A stretch of DNA of 64,000 nucleotides from Chromatiaceae bacterium (GTDB lineage: Bacteria; Pseudomonadota; Gammaproteobacteria; Chromatiales; Chromatiaceae): NCBI GenBank assembly GCA_024235175.1, contig JACKMX010000002.1:682001-746000 (forward strand). Direction: 5' to 3'. Positions 27,272 to 39,623 of the stretch are shown here, one piece after another. The notes under the pieces are model-generated. The model was not told where the DNA came from. It did no database searches and was given only the letters and a program-made list of their open reading frames with translations. Position 1 is the stretch's first letter. The number at the start of each line of letters is the position of its first letter. Both the position numbers and the translations under genes were made by a program.

Positions 27272-28120
27272 TTACTCCCACTCACAATTGCCGGAGATAT
27301 TATGGTTGTTGACCCAGCATACATCGCCCTGTGAAGTGTAAACAGTTCCATTCCACAGTTTACCGTTCCTCCAGTATCCGACCAGACGATCACCATCTGA
27401 TTCAAACAATGTGCCTTGGCCATTGCCAAGGCCATCGCGGTACTCACCCTTGTGTCTGTCCCCATTGGCATAAGTCATCGTGCCTTGACCGTGGGGTTTA
27501 TTATTCTTGAATTCACCGCGATAACTGGCACCGTTGGCCCAGGTTTCAATGCCTTTGTGGATATAGCCATCTCTGAATTCCCCTTTTAGCGTAGTGCCAT
27601 CGGGAAAGGTTGCCACACCATGCCCATGCCTAATACCGGTACGAAAGGCACCTTGAAATGTTTCACCATTATCGTAACTGATGCTTCCACTGCCGTGAGC
27701 CTTACCGTCCAGGCATTGACCGGTATAGATTCCGTCCGGCCGTTGGCCAATGTCAGCAAATCTGTAGCTGCATTGTTTATTAGACTCGCTTTTTCCAGAA
27801 ACTGAGTCGGAGTAGTTTGCGTCTTTACAGATTTTACAGCTTTGTACGACCAGTTGTGGAGGCTCAGCCTGGCCCGGCCACTCCTCCATTTCCGCACCAT
27901 CAATAACAATTGTCTGCTTTGGATCCTCTCCGATATACCAATCCACACGCGAGCATTGCCGGGTGTCGGAAATCACTTTAAACCAGTTACCTTTAAACTC
28001 CACTGTTGCCTTGCAATCCCCCACCCAATCTTTATGGGTGCACTGACATCGCTCTTTGCCCTGCCCAGCTGAAGCTACCAAAAGCAAAATCAAAAGAGTT
28101 AGGATATTCAAGCATTTCAC
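27272..28120 (-). CDS. Secreted MORN-repeat protein
   Basis: A 282-residue exported protein with a signal peptide (MKCLNILTLLILLLVASAGQG). Residues 20-125 form a cysteine-containing N-terminal domain (CQC, QSCKICKDAN) that I do not recognise. Residues 130-270 hold about six MORN repeats of the form YxGxxxxGxxHGxGxxxxxNG, for example YRGEFKNNKPHGQGTMTYANG. MORN repeats form an elongated beta sheet; in bacteria their ligands are mostly unknown. It ends VNNHNISGNCEWE. The gene is isolated, with 403 bp without a gene upstream. Confidence 0.85.
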   Translation of the reverse strand: MKCLNILTLLILLLVASAGQGKERCQCTHKDWVGDCKATVEFKGNWFKVISDTRQCSRVDWYIGEDPKQTIVIDGAEMEEWPGQAEPPQLVVQSCKICKDANYSDSVSGKSESNKQCSYRFADIGQRPDGIYTGQCLDGKAHGSGSISYDNGETFQGAFRTGIRHGHGVATFPDGTTLKGEFRDGYIHKGIETWANGASYRGEFKNNKPHGQGTMTYANGDRHKGEYRDGLGNGQGTLFESDGDRLVGYWRNGKLWNGTVYTSQGDVCWVNNHNISGNCEWE

Positions 28121-28523
28121 ACAAGATTCTCCTATTTGAGAATTGATTAAGGCTAAATCCTACACAATTTGGCATTTCTGACACAACTGCATCCCCGAAA
28201 CCTTGAAAATATTCAGCCTAAGCAAGCAGCGGCCGGCTGAATTTTTTAATTATCCATCTCACATTTCTCGCTGGAACCAAATGCAATCCAAACCCAGTTC
28301 TGAGTAGAGCTGGCGTAAACCGGAATCTCTAACACAACATCAATAAATAAGGTAATTTCCGTAGCAACCTGTCTTTTGGGGAGTGAAATGAGTGGCTTTG
28401 GATGAAATGTTTGTTACATGAGATGCAGTAATATTGAACTACCGGACACCTCTGGAATTAAGCGATGTGACAATGGGTCGGCTTGGCGATATGGAGGTTG
28501 ACATGCGAAAAGCGCTTCCAAAT
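28121..28523. other. Intergenic region between MORN gene and dsrE2-like gene
   Basis: 403 bp with no convincing gene. A plus-strand terminator-like hairpin lies at 28211-28247 although no plus-strand gene precedes it. Near the right edge a plus-strand frame is open from about 28424 to 28563, running into the 3' end of the dsrE2-like gene; it has a good internal GGAGG-TTGAC-ATG but no recognisable product (see findings). The rest shows nothing recognisable. Confidence 0.5.
28211..28247 (+). terminator. Terminator-like hairpin without an assigned plus-strand gene
   Basis: ATTCAGCC (28211-28218) pairs perfectly with GGCTGAAT (28235-28242) around a 16-nt loop and is followed by a run of T. The orientation is rightward. 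No rightward gene ends here, so it either serves an unseen short transcript or is fortuitous. Confidence 0.4.
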
Positions 28524-29144
28524 TTACATGAACAGATTGACCTTACTGTTCTGTGCCACGGCTAGATAAGAGGCCGCGCCTGCCCATTCAGAAATCTCTT
28601 CGATGAATTCACTTTTTGGCCAGCCGAATAGGTCGGATGTCATCTGACATGCAATAAAAGTGGCGCCCTCTTCGACACAGATTTGGCGCAGATCACTCAC
28701 CGAAGCAACACCCTTCTCCGTCAGTGTCTTTCTCATCATGTGAGCGGACATACTTTCGAATCCGGGAACATTGGCCATTAACAGGTTCGGTATTTTCCAT
28801 TCGATCTCACGGAACCACGCCGGACCATACGGCATCTTCATCGGCATGGCCGGGTTGCCCAGCCCGCTTATTTTCAAATCCATCTTCTTTTTCAGAAGGT
28901 TCAAGCCGTAAAAGGTAAAAAACAGCGTAACCTTCCATCCAAGTGCGCATGCCGTGGAGGCGATGATAAACGGCGGATAGGCCCAGTCCAGAGTGCCTTT
29001 CGTGACCATGATGCTGAGCGATGTGGCTGCAGAGGCCTCTCTTTCCGCCATCTTCTCCTCAAAGCGCTCATCAAACAAACTATTAAAGAGTTCGCTCTCG
29101 TTCCGGAGAAAACCATATTTCTCGCTACTTGATTCGACTGACAT
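28524..29144 (-). CDS. dsrE2: DsrE/DsrF/DrsH-like protein (DsrE2 type)
   Basis: A 206-residue member of the DsrE-like family. DsrE2 proteins are membrane-associated sulfur carriers often encoded with TusA and rhodanese in sulfur oxidisers and thought to move persulfide sulfur to oxidation enzymes. Here a hydrophilic stretch of about 40 residues precedes the DsrE fold, with a hydrophobic pair (PPFIIASTACALGWKVTLFFTFYGL) and candidate sulfur-binding cysteines in STACALG and FIACQMTSDLFG. ATG 29142-29144 is chosen because AAGGTGAG lies upstream; a GTG four codons earlier is possible. A 77-residue ferredoxin-fold-like protein gene lies 101 bp upstream on the same strand; tusA and rhodanese genes are not adjacent. 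Confidence 0.85.
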   Translation of the reverse strand: MSVESSSEKYGFLRNESELFNSLFDERFEEKMAEREASAATSLSIMVTKGTLDWAYPPFIIASTACALGWKVTLFFTFYGLNLLKKKMDLKISGLGNPAMPMKMPYGPAWFREIEWKIPNLLMANVPGFESMSAHMMRKTLTEKGVASVSDLRQICVEEGATFIACQMTSDLFGWPKSEFIEEISEWAGAASYLAVAQNSKVNLFM

Positions 29145-29245
29145 GACAAGACTCACCTTCCATGATACAAACCGTCCGCTTATTCATCCAAGAAAATCAA
29201 CTTCAACCCGTTTTAACTTCCGATGATTAACAAACAGGTTGGATT

Positions 29246-29479
29246 TCAAAGCCCGACCAGCTCTGCATTCCCATAACTCCCTTTCACGGCGCTCAACAGA
29301 TCGTAAGAATTTGTTTTCTCGGGATTGTATTCCACCAGAAACAGATGCGATGCCTTGACTCCGTTTTGTACGCTGACAACTCCGTCGATACCACGCAACG
29401 TCGTTTCAATCTCAGACCGGGTTTTGCTATCCACTTTCTGATCTACATGGATTGTGACATCCGCAAGTTGAATATCCAT
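29246..29479 (-). CDS. Small HMA-like ferredoxin-fold protein
   Basis: A 77-residue protein whose pattern (DVTIHVDQKVDSKTRSEIETTLRGIDGVVSVQNG, then HLFLVEYNPEKTNSYDLLSAV) fits the beta-alpha-beta-beta-alpha-beta fold of heavy-metal-associated domains. The metal-binding CxxC is absent; there is no cysteine at all. It therefore may have lost metal binding or have another ligand. The gene precedes dsrE2 on the same strand with a 101-bp gap, so the two may be cotranscribed. Its function is unknown. Confidence 0.7.
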   Translation of the reverse strand: MDIQLADVTIHVDQKVDSKTRSEIETTLRGIDGVVSVQNGVKASHLFLVEYNPEKTNSYDLLSAVKGSYGNAELVGL

Positions 29480-29760
29480 TGTTACCCCCCTTTATCCATT
29501 TTTTCGAGACAACACGACCCTCTCTCCCCTCCCTGGTTAAAAGTTGAAACATCGTTAAATGCTTCTTCCCTCCCTAATATATTTATAGCAGAAGAGTGTG
29601 GTTTTAACCGGTTATCCAGTTGAAAAAAGGTGGTTTTTAAGAGACTGACTGTGGCTTGGGAGGAAGTAAGTCGTATGCAGAGACAGGATAGGCGGAACTC
29701 ACAGGTTAATTGGTGAAAACAACCTTTAGGATATCTTCCTCCTCGAGGAGAGCACAGGCA

Positions 29761-30339
29761 TCATGACGCCAACAGCGTCTCCAGCTCGATAACGGTCCGG
29801 TTCAGCTCACCGGAGAGGGACGGCGACTCTGCCCTTTTTTCGTACTGCTCGACCAGCGCTTTGTAGTACCAGAGCGTCCCCTCACGCCCCCCTTTAAAGT
29901 GTGTCCAGAGTGCTTCCCCCACAATTCGATAATCCGCGAGAATACTCCGGGCGTTGTGAAGCTTGTCCGCACACGAAACGAGAAGAGCTGATGGAGAGGC
30001 GCTCTCCAGACTGCTAAGGTAGGCCAGCTTCCGCCTCTTCCACGCAGGCTTTCGTGCATCGAAGGTGTCTGAGCACTCGGCCACGATTCGGGCGACCCCA
30101 TCCCCAAAACGGACCCGGATCTCCTCAAGCGTCGTCAGCCCGCCCTGATCCTCTGGCCCATCATGCAGCAGCGCTGCAATAACTTCATCTTCAGAGCCGC
30201 CCGCTTCCAATACCAGACTGGCCACGGCAAGGAGGTGCGCCACATAGGGCGTGCCCGATCCTTTACGTACTTGCACATCGTGCAGGCGTGTCGCGAACGC
30301 AACCGCATCAATAAACCGTTCTGTCAATATGCCATTCAT
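29761..30339 (-). CDS. HD-domain phosphohydrolase (RelA/SpoT hydrolase-like)
   Basis: A protein of 192 residues with the HD fold of the SpoT/MESH1 hydrolase family. It shows HDVQVRKGSGTPYVAHLLAVA, AALLHDGPEDQGG and SCADKLHNARSI, which supply the histidines and aspartates of the metal site. Short proteins of this kind may hydrolyse (p)ppGpp or other nucleotides; the substrate is not proven here. No synthetase or regulatory domain is attached. ATG 30337-30339 (MNGILTERFIDAV) matches the usual start; the frame is open 18 codons further. It follows thiH on the same strand after 76 bp and might be read through from the thi operon. Confidence 0.82.
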   Translation of the reverse strand: MNGILTERFIDAVAFATRLHDVQVRKGSGTPYVAHLLAVASLVLEAGGSEDEVIAALLHDGPEDQGGLTTLEEIRVRFGDGVARIVAECSDTFDARKPAWKRRKLAYLSSLESASPSALLVSCADKLHNARSILADYRIVGEALWTHFKGGREGTLWYYKALVEQYEKRAESPSLSGELNRTVIELETLLAS

Positions 30340-30415
30340 ATTATCGGGGTCCGCTATGCCAGGCCGCTCCAGACCAACACCGGAACAGAGCACGGTTGGA
30401 TATTTCGGAACACCG

Positions 30416-31528
30416 CTACTCCAACACTATATCCCAGTCCTTCCATACAGGATCGAATCCGCGTGAGCGAATCATCGCGGCTACTTGCGCCGGAGTGCGC
30501 GCATCGTTCACTTCAAACTGCTCCAGCGCCTCATCGCTCACCGTATAACCACCCGGTTCTGTCTTCGAACCTGCACTCATCGAAGTGATGCCCAGTTTGA
30601 GCAGATGATCGCGAAATGCCGGGCTCTCGCGCGTGGAGAGGGAGATCTCCACGTTTTCGTTGTAGATACGGTAAGCGCATATCAGCTGCACGAAATTGCG
30701 ATCGCTCACGATGACATTGGGCGGCTGGCAACCGGCAGCGGGACGTAACCGCGGCAGTGAAATAGAGTACCTTGTGCGCCAGTAGCGGCGCTCGAGATAA
30801 CCGAGATGCAGCGCCACAAAACCGGAATCAACCCGCCAATCCTCCAGTCCCAGCAGTGCCGCAATACCAATGCGGTGGATCCCGGCGCGTCCCAGCCGGT
30901 CGGGTGTTTCGAGCCGATAGGCCATATTCGACTTCCTGCCTTTCGGGTGATAGGAGTTATAGGTGTGGCTGTTGTAGGTCTCCTGGTAAATCAGAACGCT
31001 GTTCAGTCCACGCCCAATGAGGCGCTCGTAGTCAGCCTGTTCCAGCGCCTGCACCTCCATCGTGATACTGGCGAAATGGGGCCTGATCCAATCCAGCACC
31101 TGCGCAAGATAGTCCACTCCCACCTTCCGCATGGCCTCACCGGTAACCAGCAGGATGTGTTTGAACCCCTGCGCCTTGATCTCCTCAACCTCCTGCAGAA
31201 GCCGATCCCGATCGAGAGTCAGACGCTCCAGCTTGTTGTCCACGCTGAAGCCGCAGTAAGTACAGATGTTATGGCACTCATTGGAGAGATAGAGCGGGAT
31301 ATAGAGCTGGGTTGTATTGCCGAATCGCTTACGCGTCAGGCGGAAGCTGAGCTGCGCCATCTCCTCCAGGTGGGGATCGGCAGCCGGAGAGATCAGCGCG
31401 CAGAAATCATCGAGGTCACGCCGGCCCTGTTTGTGCAGCGCCCGCATCACATCCTGTTCGCGCTTGGTGTAGATGCGTTCGCCCATCTGCTCCCAGGTAT
31501 GGTGCCGAAACTCGTCCAGAAAGCTCAT
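30416..31528 (-). CDS. thiH: 2-iminoacetate synthase ThiH (radical SAM)
   Basis: ThiH cleaves tyrosine by radical SAM chemistry to give dehydroglycine (2-iminoacetate) for the thiazole ring of thiamine, the anaerobic-type route. The 370-residue protein carries the radical SAM motif CHNICTYC and the family segments YIPLYLSNEC, QETYNSHTYNSYHPKG and SISLPRLRPAAGC. ATG 31526-31528 (MSFLDEFRHH) is chosen since GGAG lies five bases upstream; a longer frame overlaps the thiG stop. It is the last clear gene of thiC-thiS-thiG-thiH, downstream of a TPP riboswitch. Confidence 0.95.
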   Translation of the reverse strand: MSFLDEFRHHTWEQMGERIYTKREQDVMRALHKQGRRDLDDFCALISPAADPHLEEMAQLSFRLTRKRFGNTTQLYIPLYLSNECHNICTYCGFSVDNKLERLTLDRDRLLQEVEEIKAQGFKHILLVTGEAMRKVGVDYLAQVLDWIRPHFASITMEVQALEQADYERLIGRGLNSVLIYQETYNSHTYNSYHPKGRKSNMAYRLETPDRLGRAGIHRIGIAALLGLEDWRVDSGFVALHLGYLERRYWRTRYSISLPRLRPAAGCQPPNVIVSDRNFVQLICAYRIYNENVEISLSTRESPAFRDHLLKLGITSMSAGSKTEPGGYTVSDEALEQFEVNDARTPAQVAAMIRSRGFDPVWKDWDIVLE

Positions 31529-31584
31529 GGTTACTCCTGCCGTAGTGGAAACCGGAAGCCGCTGATTCTGAGGTGCGACAACGC

Positions 31585-32367
31585 TCATTCGTTGACCAGG
31601 AATGCGGTCAGAGGGCTGCTGGCATCGGCTTGTTTGCTGACGGCACCCATCCTGGCTTCGAATGCGATGCGTCCGCTGAGTGTCGCCAACCGGAAAGCCT
31701 CCGCCATCGCCACCGGATCGCCCGCTACTGCGATAGCGGTATTCACCAACACTGCATCGGCGCCCATCTCCATCGCCTCGGCGGCATGCGAGGGAGCGCC
31801 GATACCTGCATCGACCACCACCGGCACGTTGCTCTGCTCGATGATAATCTCCAGCATCGCCCTGGTTTGCAGCCCCTGATTAGTGCCGATAGGCGCACCG
31901 AGCGGCATTACCGCGGCGGCGCCGGCCTCCTCCAGGCGCTTGCACAGCACCGGATCAGCATTGATGTAGGCCATCACGAAAAAACCCTCTTTTGCCAGAC
32001 GCTCCGTGGCAAACATGGTCTCGATGGGATCCGGCAGCAGGTAGCGTGGATCCGGGTGAATCTCCAGTTTCAGCCAGTTTGTCTGCAGCGATTCGCGCGC
32101 CAGTTGCGCCGCGAGCACCGCCTCCTTGGCACTGCGCACACCGGAGGTATTGGGCAGCAGATGCACGCCCGGGAGCTGCAGATGCGCGATTACGTCATCC
32201 TGCGCCTCATGCAGGTGAACACGGCGCAGTGCCACGGTCACCAGTTCGGTGCCGGAAGCTTCCACCGCCTGCCGCATCAGCGGGTAGGAACCGAACTTGC
32301 CGGTTCCCAGAAAAAGCCGCGACCGATAGTCACGGTCGCCAATGCGCAACGGTTCTGTCAGTTTCAT
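31585..32367 (-). CDS. thiG: Thiazole synthase ThiG
   Basis: ThiG assembles the thiazole phosphate from 1-deoxyxylulose 5-phosphate, dehydroglycine and sulfur carried by ThiS. The 260-residue TIM-barrel protein begins MKLTEPLRIGDRDYRSRLFLGTGKF and contains PNTSGVRSAKEAV, LKLEIHPDPRYLLPD and PVVVDAGIGAPSHAAEAMEMGADAVLVNTAIA, all typical. It lies between thiS and thiH. The thiS-thiG gap holds the nine-heptamer inverted repeat described separately, which might affect the ThiS:ThiG expression ratio. Confidence 0.97.
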   Translation of the reverse strand: MKLTEPLRIGDRDYRSRLFLGTGKFGSYPLMRQAVEASGTELVTVALRRVHLHEAQDDVIAHLQLPGVHLLPNTSGVRSAKEAVLAAQLARESLQTNWLKLEIHPDPRYLLPDPIETMFATERLAKEGFFVMAYINADPVLCKRLEEAGAAAVMPLGAPIGTNQGLQTRAMLEIIIEQSNVPVVVDAGIGAPSHAAEAMEMGADAVLVNTAIAVAGDPVAMAEAFRLATLSGRIAFEARMGAVSKQADASSPLTAFLVNE

Positions 32368-32387
32368 GTCACTTGTTCCTTTTTAGT

Positions 32388-32450
32388 AGGTACTAGGTAC
32401 TAGGATCTGGGTACTAGGATCAGGGACTTAATACCTAGTACCTAGTACCT
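32388..32450. repeat. Nine heptamers in inverted array between thiS and thiG (locus A)
   Basis: Six contiguous heptamers beginning with GG (three GGTACTA, with GGATCTG, GGATCAG and GGACTTA) occupy 32389-32430. They are followed at 32429-32449 by TAATACC and two TAGTACC in the opposite polarity. The outer units pair perfectly over 17 bp (32388-32404 with 32434-32450), so the thi mRNA can form a long hairpin between the thiS stop and the thiG start. Confidence 0.8.
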
Positions 32451-32454
32451 GATT

Positions 32455-32661
32455 TCACCCGCCCTGAATCGGTGCGATCATCAGCACCCGGTCTTTGTCG
32501 TTCAGTCGGTAACTGGACCAATCGGAGCGGCGCACCACGTTGTCGTTGACGGCAACGGCGATGCGCTCCGCCTCCGCCATAGAGAGCTGTTTCAGCAAGG
32601 CATCAACGGTACAATCCTGATCGAGCACCAGCTCATCGTCATTCAGCACGATTCGGATCAT
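32455..32661 (-). CDS. thiS: Sulfur carrier protein ThiS
   Basis: A 68-residue ubiquitin-like protein that carries sulfur as a C-terminal thiocarboxylate to ThiG. It ends in the required GlyGly (APIQGG) and has the LNDDELVL/VDALLKQL beta-grasp pattern. ATG 32659-32661 (MIRIVLND) is chosen; GGAGAGAGAAGAG lies directly upstream. It begins 23 bp after thiC, so the genes are cotranscribed. The frame extends nine codons further upstream into the thiC stop region without support. Confidence 0.94.
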   Translation of the reverse strand: MIRIVLNDDELVLDQDCTVDALLKQLSMAEAERIAVAVNDNVVRRSDWSSYRLNDKDRVLMIAPIQGG

Positions 32662-32684
32662 CTCTTCTCTCTCCACTGCAAGCA

Positions 32685-34568
32685 TCACGCCTCTTTGTAG
32701 ATCCTGCTGCCACCCTGGGTGAACTCCTTCGATTTCTCCGCCATGCCCTCGGCGACAGCCGTGTCCATGTTGGAGATCCCCTTGTTCGCGGCATATTCGC
32801 GTACATCCTGGGAGATTTTCATGGAACAGAATTTAGGACCGCACATGGAACAGAAGTGAGCCACCTTGGCCGACTCCTTGGGCAGCGTCTCATCGTGGTA
32901 CTGGCGCGCCCGCTCCGGATCCAGTCCCAGATTGAACTGATCCTCCCAGCGGAACTCAAAACGCGCTTTGGACATCGCATTGTCACGGATCTGGGCACCC
33001 GGATGACCCTTGGCCAGGTCCGCCGCATGCGCGGCGATTTTATAGGTGATGATACCTTCGCGCACATCCTCCTTGTCCGGCAGGCCCAGGTGCTCCTTCG
33101 GGGTGACGTAACAGAGCATGGCGCAGCCATACCAGCCGATCTGGGCGGCGCCGATGCCGGAGGTGATGTGGTCATAACCGGGGGCGATATCGGTCACCAG
33201 CGGGCCCAATGTGTAAAAAGGCGCCTCGTAGCACTCCTGCAGCTCCTTATCCATGTTTTCCTTGATCATCTGCATCGGTACATGCCCCGGACCTTCGATC
33301 ATTACCTGGACATCGTGCTCCCAGGCCTTTTTAGTCAGCTCGCCCAGAGTCTCCAGTTCGGCGAATTGGGCAGCGTCGTTGCCGTCGGCGACAGAGCCGG
33401 GGCGCAGTCCGTCACCCAGCGAGAAGGAGACATCGTACGCCTTCATGATTTCGCAGATCTCGTCGAAACGGGTGTAGAGAAAATTCTCCCGGTGGTGCGC
33501 CAGGCACCATTTTGCCAGGATGGAGCCACCGCGCGAGACGATACCGGTCAGCCGGCCGGCGGTGAGCGGAACATAACGCAGCAGTACGCCGGCGTGGATG
33601 GTGAAGTAATCGACTCCCTGCTCGGCCTGTTCGATCAATGTGTCGCGCATTATCTCCCAGCTAAGATCCTCGGCGATGCCGCCCACCTTCTCCAGCGCCT
33701 GGTAGATGGGCACGGTGCCGATCGGTACCGGCGAGTTGCGCAAAATCCACTCGCGCGTCTCGTGGATATTCCTGCCGGTGGAGAGGTCCATGATGGTGTC
33801 TGCACCCCAGCGGATGCCCCAGGCCATCTTATCCACCTCCTCCTCGATGCTGGAGGAGACAGCCGAGTTGCCGATGTTGCCGTTGATTTTCACCAGAAAG
33901 TTGCGCCCGATAATCACCGGCTCGAGTTCGGGATGATTGATATTGGCGGGAATGATAGCGCGCCCGCGGGCCACTTCACTGCGCACGAATTCGGGGGTAA
34001 TCTCCTGCGGAATGCTGGCGCCGAAGCTGAAGCCGGGATGCTGTTGCCGCAACAACCCCTGCTCGCGGGCTTCCTGCAATCGCATCCCTTCACGGATGGC
34101 TACAAATTCCATCTCCGGTGTGACTATGCCCTTCCGTGCATAGTGCATCTGGGAAACATTGGCACCGGACTTTGCCCGGCGCGGGGTGCGTAGATGTTCG
34201 AAACGCAGGTCGTCCAGCGTTGCGTCGGCTGCACGCTGGCGTCCGAAACTGGAACTGAGTCCAGTCAACAGCTCACTGTCGCCGCGCTCCTCGATCCAGT
34301 TATGACGGATTGCCTTCAGGCCGGTGCGAAGATCGATTTTCGCGGCAGGATCGGTGTAGGGACCCGAGGTGTCGTAAACGGTCACGGGAGGGTTCTTCTC
34401 TGCACCGAAACTGGCGGGAGTATCCGCAAGATGTATCTCCCGCATTGGGACCTGAATATCGGGACGGCTGCCCTGTACGTAGATTTTGGTAGAGCCGGAA
34501 ATCGGCTGACCTGCCTTAGCGCCGATTTTGGCTGTCGCCTCCAGCAGGGATTTACTGATAGCACTCAT
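32685..34568 (-). CDS. thiC: Phosphomethylpyrimidine synthase ThiC
   Basis: ThiC converts aminoimidazole ribotide to hydroxymethylpyrimidine phosphate by an unusual radical SAM reaction. The 627-residue protein has the C-terminal cluster motif CSMCGPKFCSM and core segments GANVSQMHYARKGI, PEFVRSEVARGRAIIPANINHPE and VMIEGPGHVPM. Length is normal. It is the first gene of thiCSGH, 68 bp downstream of the TPP riboswitch, so expression should fall when thiamine pyrophosphate is plentiful. Confidence 0.98.
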   Translation of the reverse strand: MSAISKSLLEATAKIGAKAGQPISGSTKIYVQGSRPDIQVPMREIHLADTPASFGAEKNPPVTVYDTSGPYTDPAAKIDLRTGLKAIRHNWIEERGDSELLTGLSSSFGRQRAADATLDDLRFEHLRTPRRAKSGANVSQMHYARKGIVTPEMEFVAIREGMRLQEAREQGLLRQQHPGFSFGASIPQEITPEFVRSEVARGRAIIPANINHPELEPVIIGRNFLVKINGNIGNSAVSSSIEEEVDKMAWGIRWGADTIMDLSTGRNIHETREWILRNSPVPIGTVPIYQALEKVGGIAEDLSWEIMRDTLIEQAEQGVDYFTIHAGVLLRYVPLTAGRLTGIVSRGGSILAKWCLAHHRENFLYTRFDEICEIMKAYDVSFSLGDGLRPGSVADGNDAAQFAELETLGELTKKAWEHDVQVMIEGPGHVPMQMIKENMDKELQECYEAPFYTLGPLVTDIAPGYDHITSGIGAAQIGWYGCAMLCYVTPKEHLGLPDKEDVREGIITYKIAAHAADLAKGHPGAQIRDNAMSKARFEFRWEDQFNLGLDPERARQYHDETLPKESAKVAHFCSMCGPKFCSMKISQDVREYAANKGISNMDTAVAEGMAEKSKEFTQGGSRIYKEA

Positions 34569-34635
34569 AGTGTCCCGTCCTCGGTTGAGAAATGTTAGAC
34601 GAAACAGGGGATTGAACTCGGAAGAGGAAAAGATT

Positions 34636-34743
34636 CTGCTTCCCTACGCCGGTACAGGCCGGATCAGGTTCAAAGGGTATCTCTCAGCCCGCCCGATGCT
34701 CCTTCAAGCCTAACGCCTGTATGAACCACCTGGGGCACCCCCG
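34636..34743 (-). promoter_or_regulatory. TPP riboswitch (THI element)
   Basis: On the minus strand the thi-box core is clear: GGGGTGCCCC at the 5' side, then GCTGAGAGATACCCTTTGAA, CCTGATCCGGC and the closing GCGTAGGGAAGC. An additional helix (GGCGTTAGGCTTGAAGGAGCATCGGGC region) sits between P2 and the CTGAGA motif, as in variants with P3. It lies immediately upstream of thiC. In proteobacteria this element usually controls translation or termination; no intrinsic terminator is obvious in the 68-nt leader, which favours translational control. Confidence 0.97.
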
Positions 34744-34829
34744 CTTCACCTGCCCATAATTAGGACAACGACACCGGATTGTCAAATAAATTTGTTGGAT
34801 TCACAACGCACGAAACAGAGCCGAATACT

Positions 34830-38666
<3,837 letters not shown>

Positions 38667-38956
38667 CGACAGGCGCACCCGTATCCTGCCCTGCTCCTGG
38701 CGCTTTATAAAAACACCTTCCTTGCATTTTCGAAAAACCGCAGTTCGCAACCGTGTCTTGGCTCCATTGATGGGTATCCCTGCTCCGCCACGCGTTGCAA
38801 TCGTTAGGAATAGGGGGAGTCGCATACAGTTTGGTCATGCCTAAGTTAGCGACGGACGGTTTGATTAATTTAGTCCATCGGAACATCCGTTCGCCTTGCC
38901 AAATCGGGTGACAGAGTCCAAAGTTTGATCAGGATTGGAGACCGGTAACTGGGTGG

Positions 38957-39622
38957 ATGACGAAACTGCTTTTAATTGAAGACGACGATTTGCTGGGCGA
39001 CGGCATCCGCAAGATCCTTGTTCAGCGAGGAGACCAGGTGGAGTGGGTCAGAGACGGTGAAAGCGCACTTGCATCCATATCGGACGGTGGACAGGATCTG
39101 GTTCTGCTCGATCTCAATCTGCCCGGCCTTTCGGGATTTGAAATCCTGCAGAAGGTCCGCGCATCGAAAAACGATATTCCGATATTGGTTCTTACCGCCC
39201 GCGGAGAGGTGGCCGACCGGGTGCGTGCGCTGGATTCCGGTGCCGACGACTACCTGATCAAGCCCATTGATATCGATGAACTCGGCGCCCGAATCAGGGC
39301 GTTACGGCGACGCGCCTCTGGTGGGTCGGATGACTTTTTATGCCACGGCAAACTGACTATGGATACCGCGGCACATGTCGTCTCGCTGGCCGGAAAACCG
39401 GTTACCCTCTCGGTCCGGGAGTTCGGTTTGCTGCAGATACTGCTGGAAAACCGGGGACGGGTATTGTCGCGCAAGCAGCTGGAAGAAAAACTTTACGGCT
39501 GGGGTGATGAGATCGCCAGCAACTCGGTTGAGGTACACATTCACAATCTCAGGAAAAAACTGGAGTCTGAATTGATCCAGACGGTCCGGGGTGTCGGTTA
39601 CATTATCGAAAAGGCACGGTGA
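38957..39622 (+). CDS. OmpR/PhoB-family response regulator (QseB/PmrA-like)
   Basis: A 221-residue response regulator. The receiver has the acidic pair EDDD at residues 8-11, the phospho-aspartate in LLDLNLPGL near residue 53 and the lysine in YLIKPID near residue 104. The C-terminal winged helix (LSVREFGLLQILLENRGRVLSRKQLEEKLYGW, then VRGVGYIIEKA) is of the OmpR type and resembles QseB, PmrA and TctD. The kinase gene starts two bases after its stop. The only plausible nearby target is the nonaheme cytochrome gene, which is preceded by a matching CTTAAG-N5-GTTAAG box. Confidence 0.9.
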   Translation: MTKLLLIEDDDLLGDGIRKILVQRGDQVEWVRDGESALASISDGGQDLVLLDLNLPGLSGFEILQKVRASKNDIPILVLTARGEVADRVRALDSGADDYLIKPIDIDELGARIRALRRRASGGSDDFLCHGKLTMDTAAHVVSLAGKPVTLSVREFGLLQILLENRGRVLSRKQLEEKLYGWGDEIASNSVEVHIHNLRKKLESELIQTVRGVGYIIEKAR

Positions 39623-39623
39623 C

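Noticed and set aside
30806..31879. 357-codon plus-strand open frame
   Set aside because: Antisense to thiH and thiG; low-complexity composition and no start signal.
32856..34193. 445-codon plus-strand open frame
   Set aside because: It lies wholly antisense to thiC, has no ribosome binding site and no recognisable domain.
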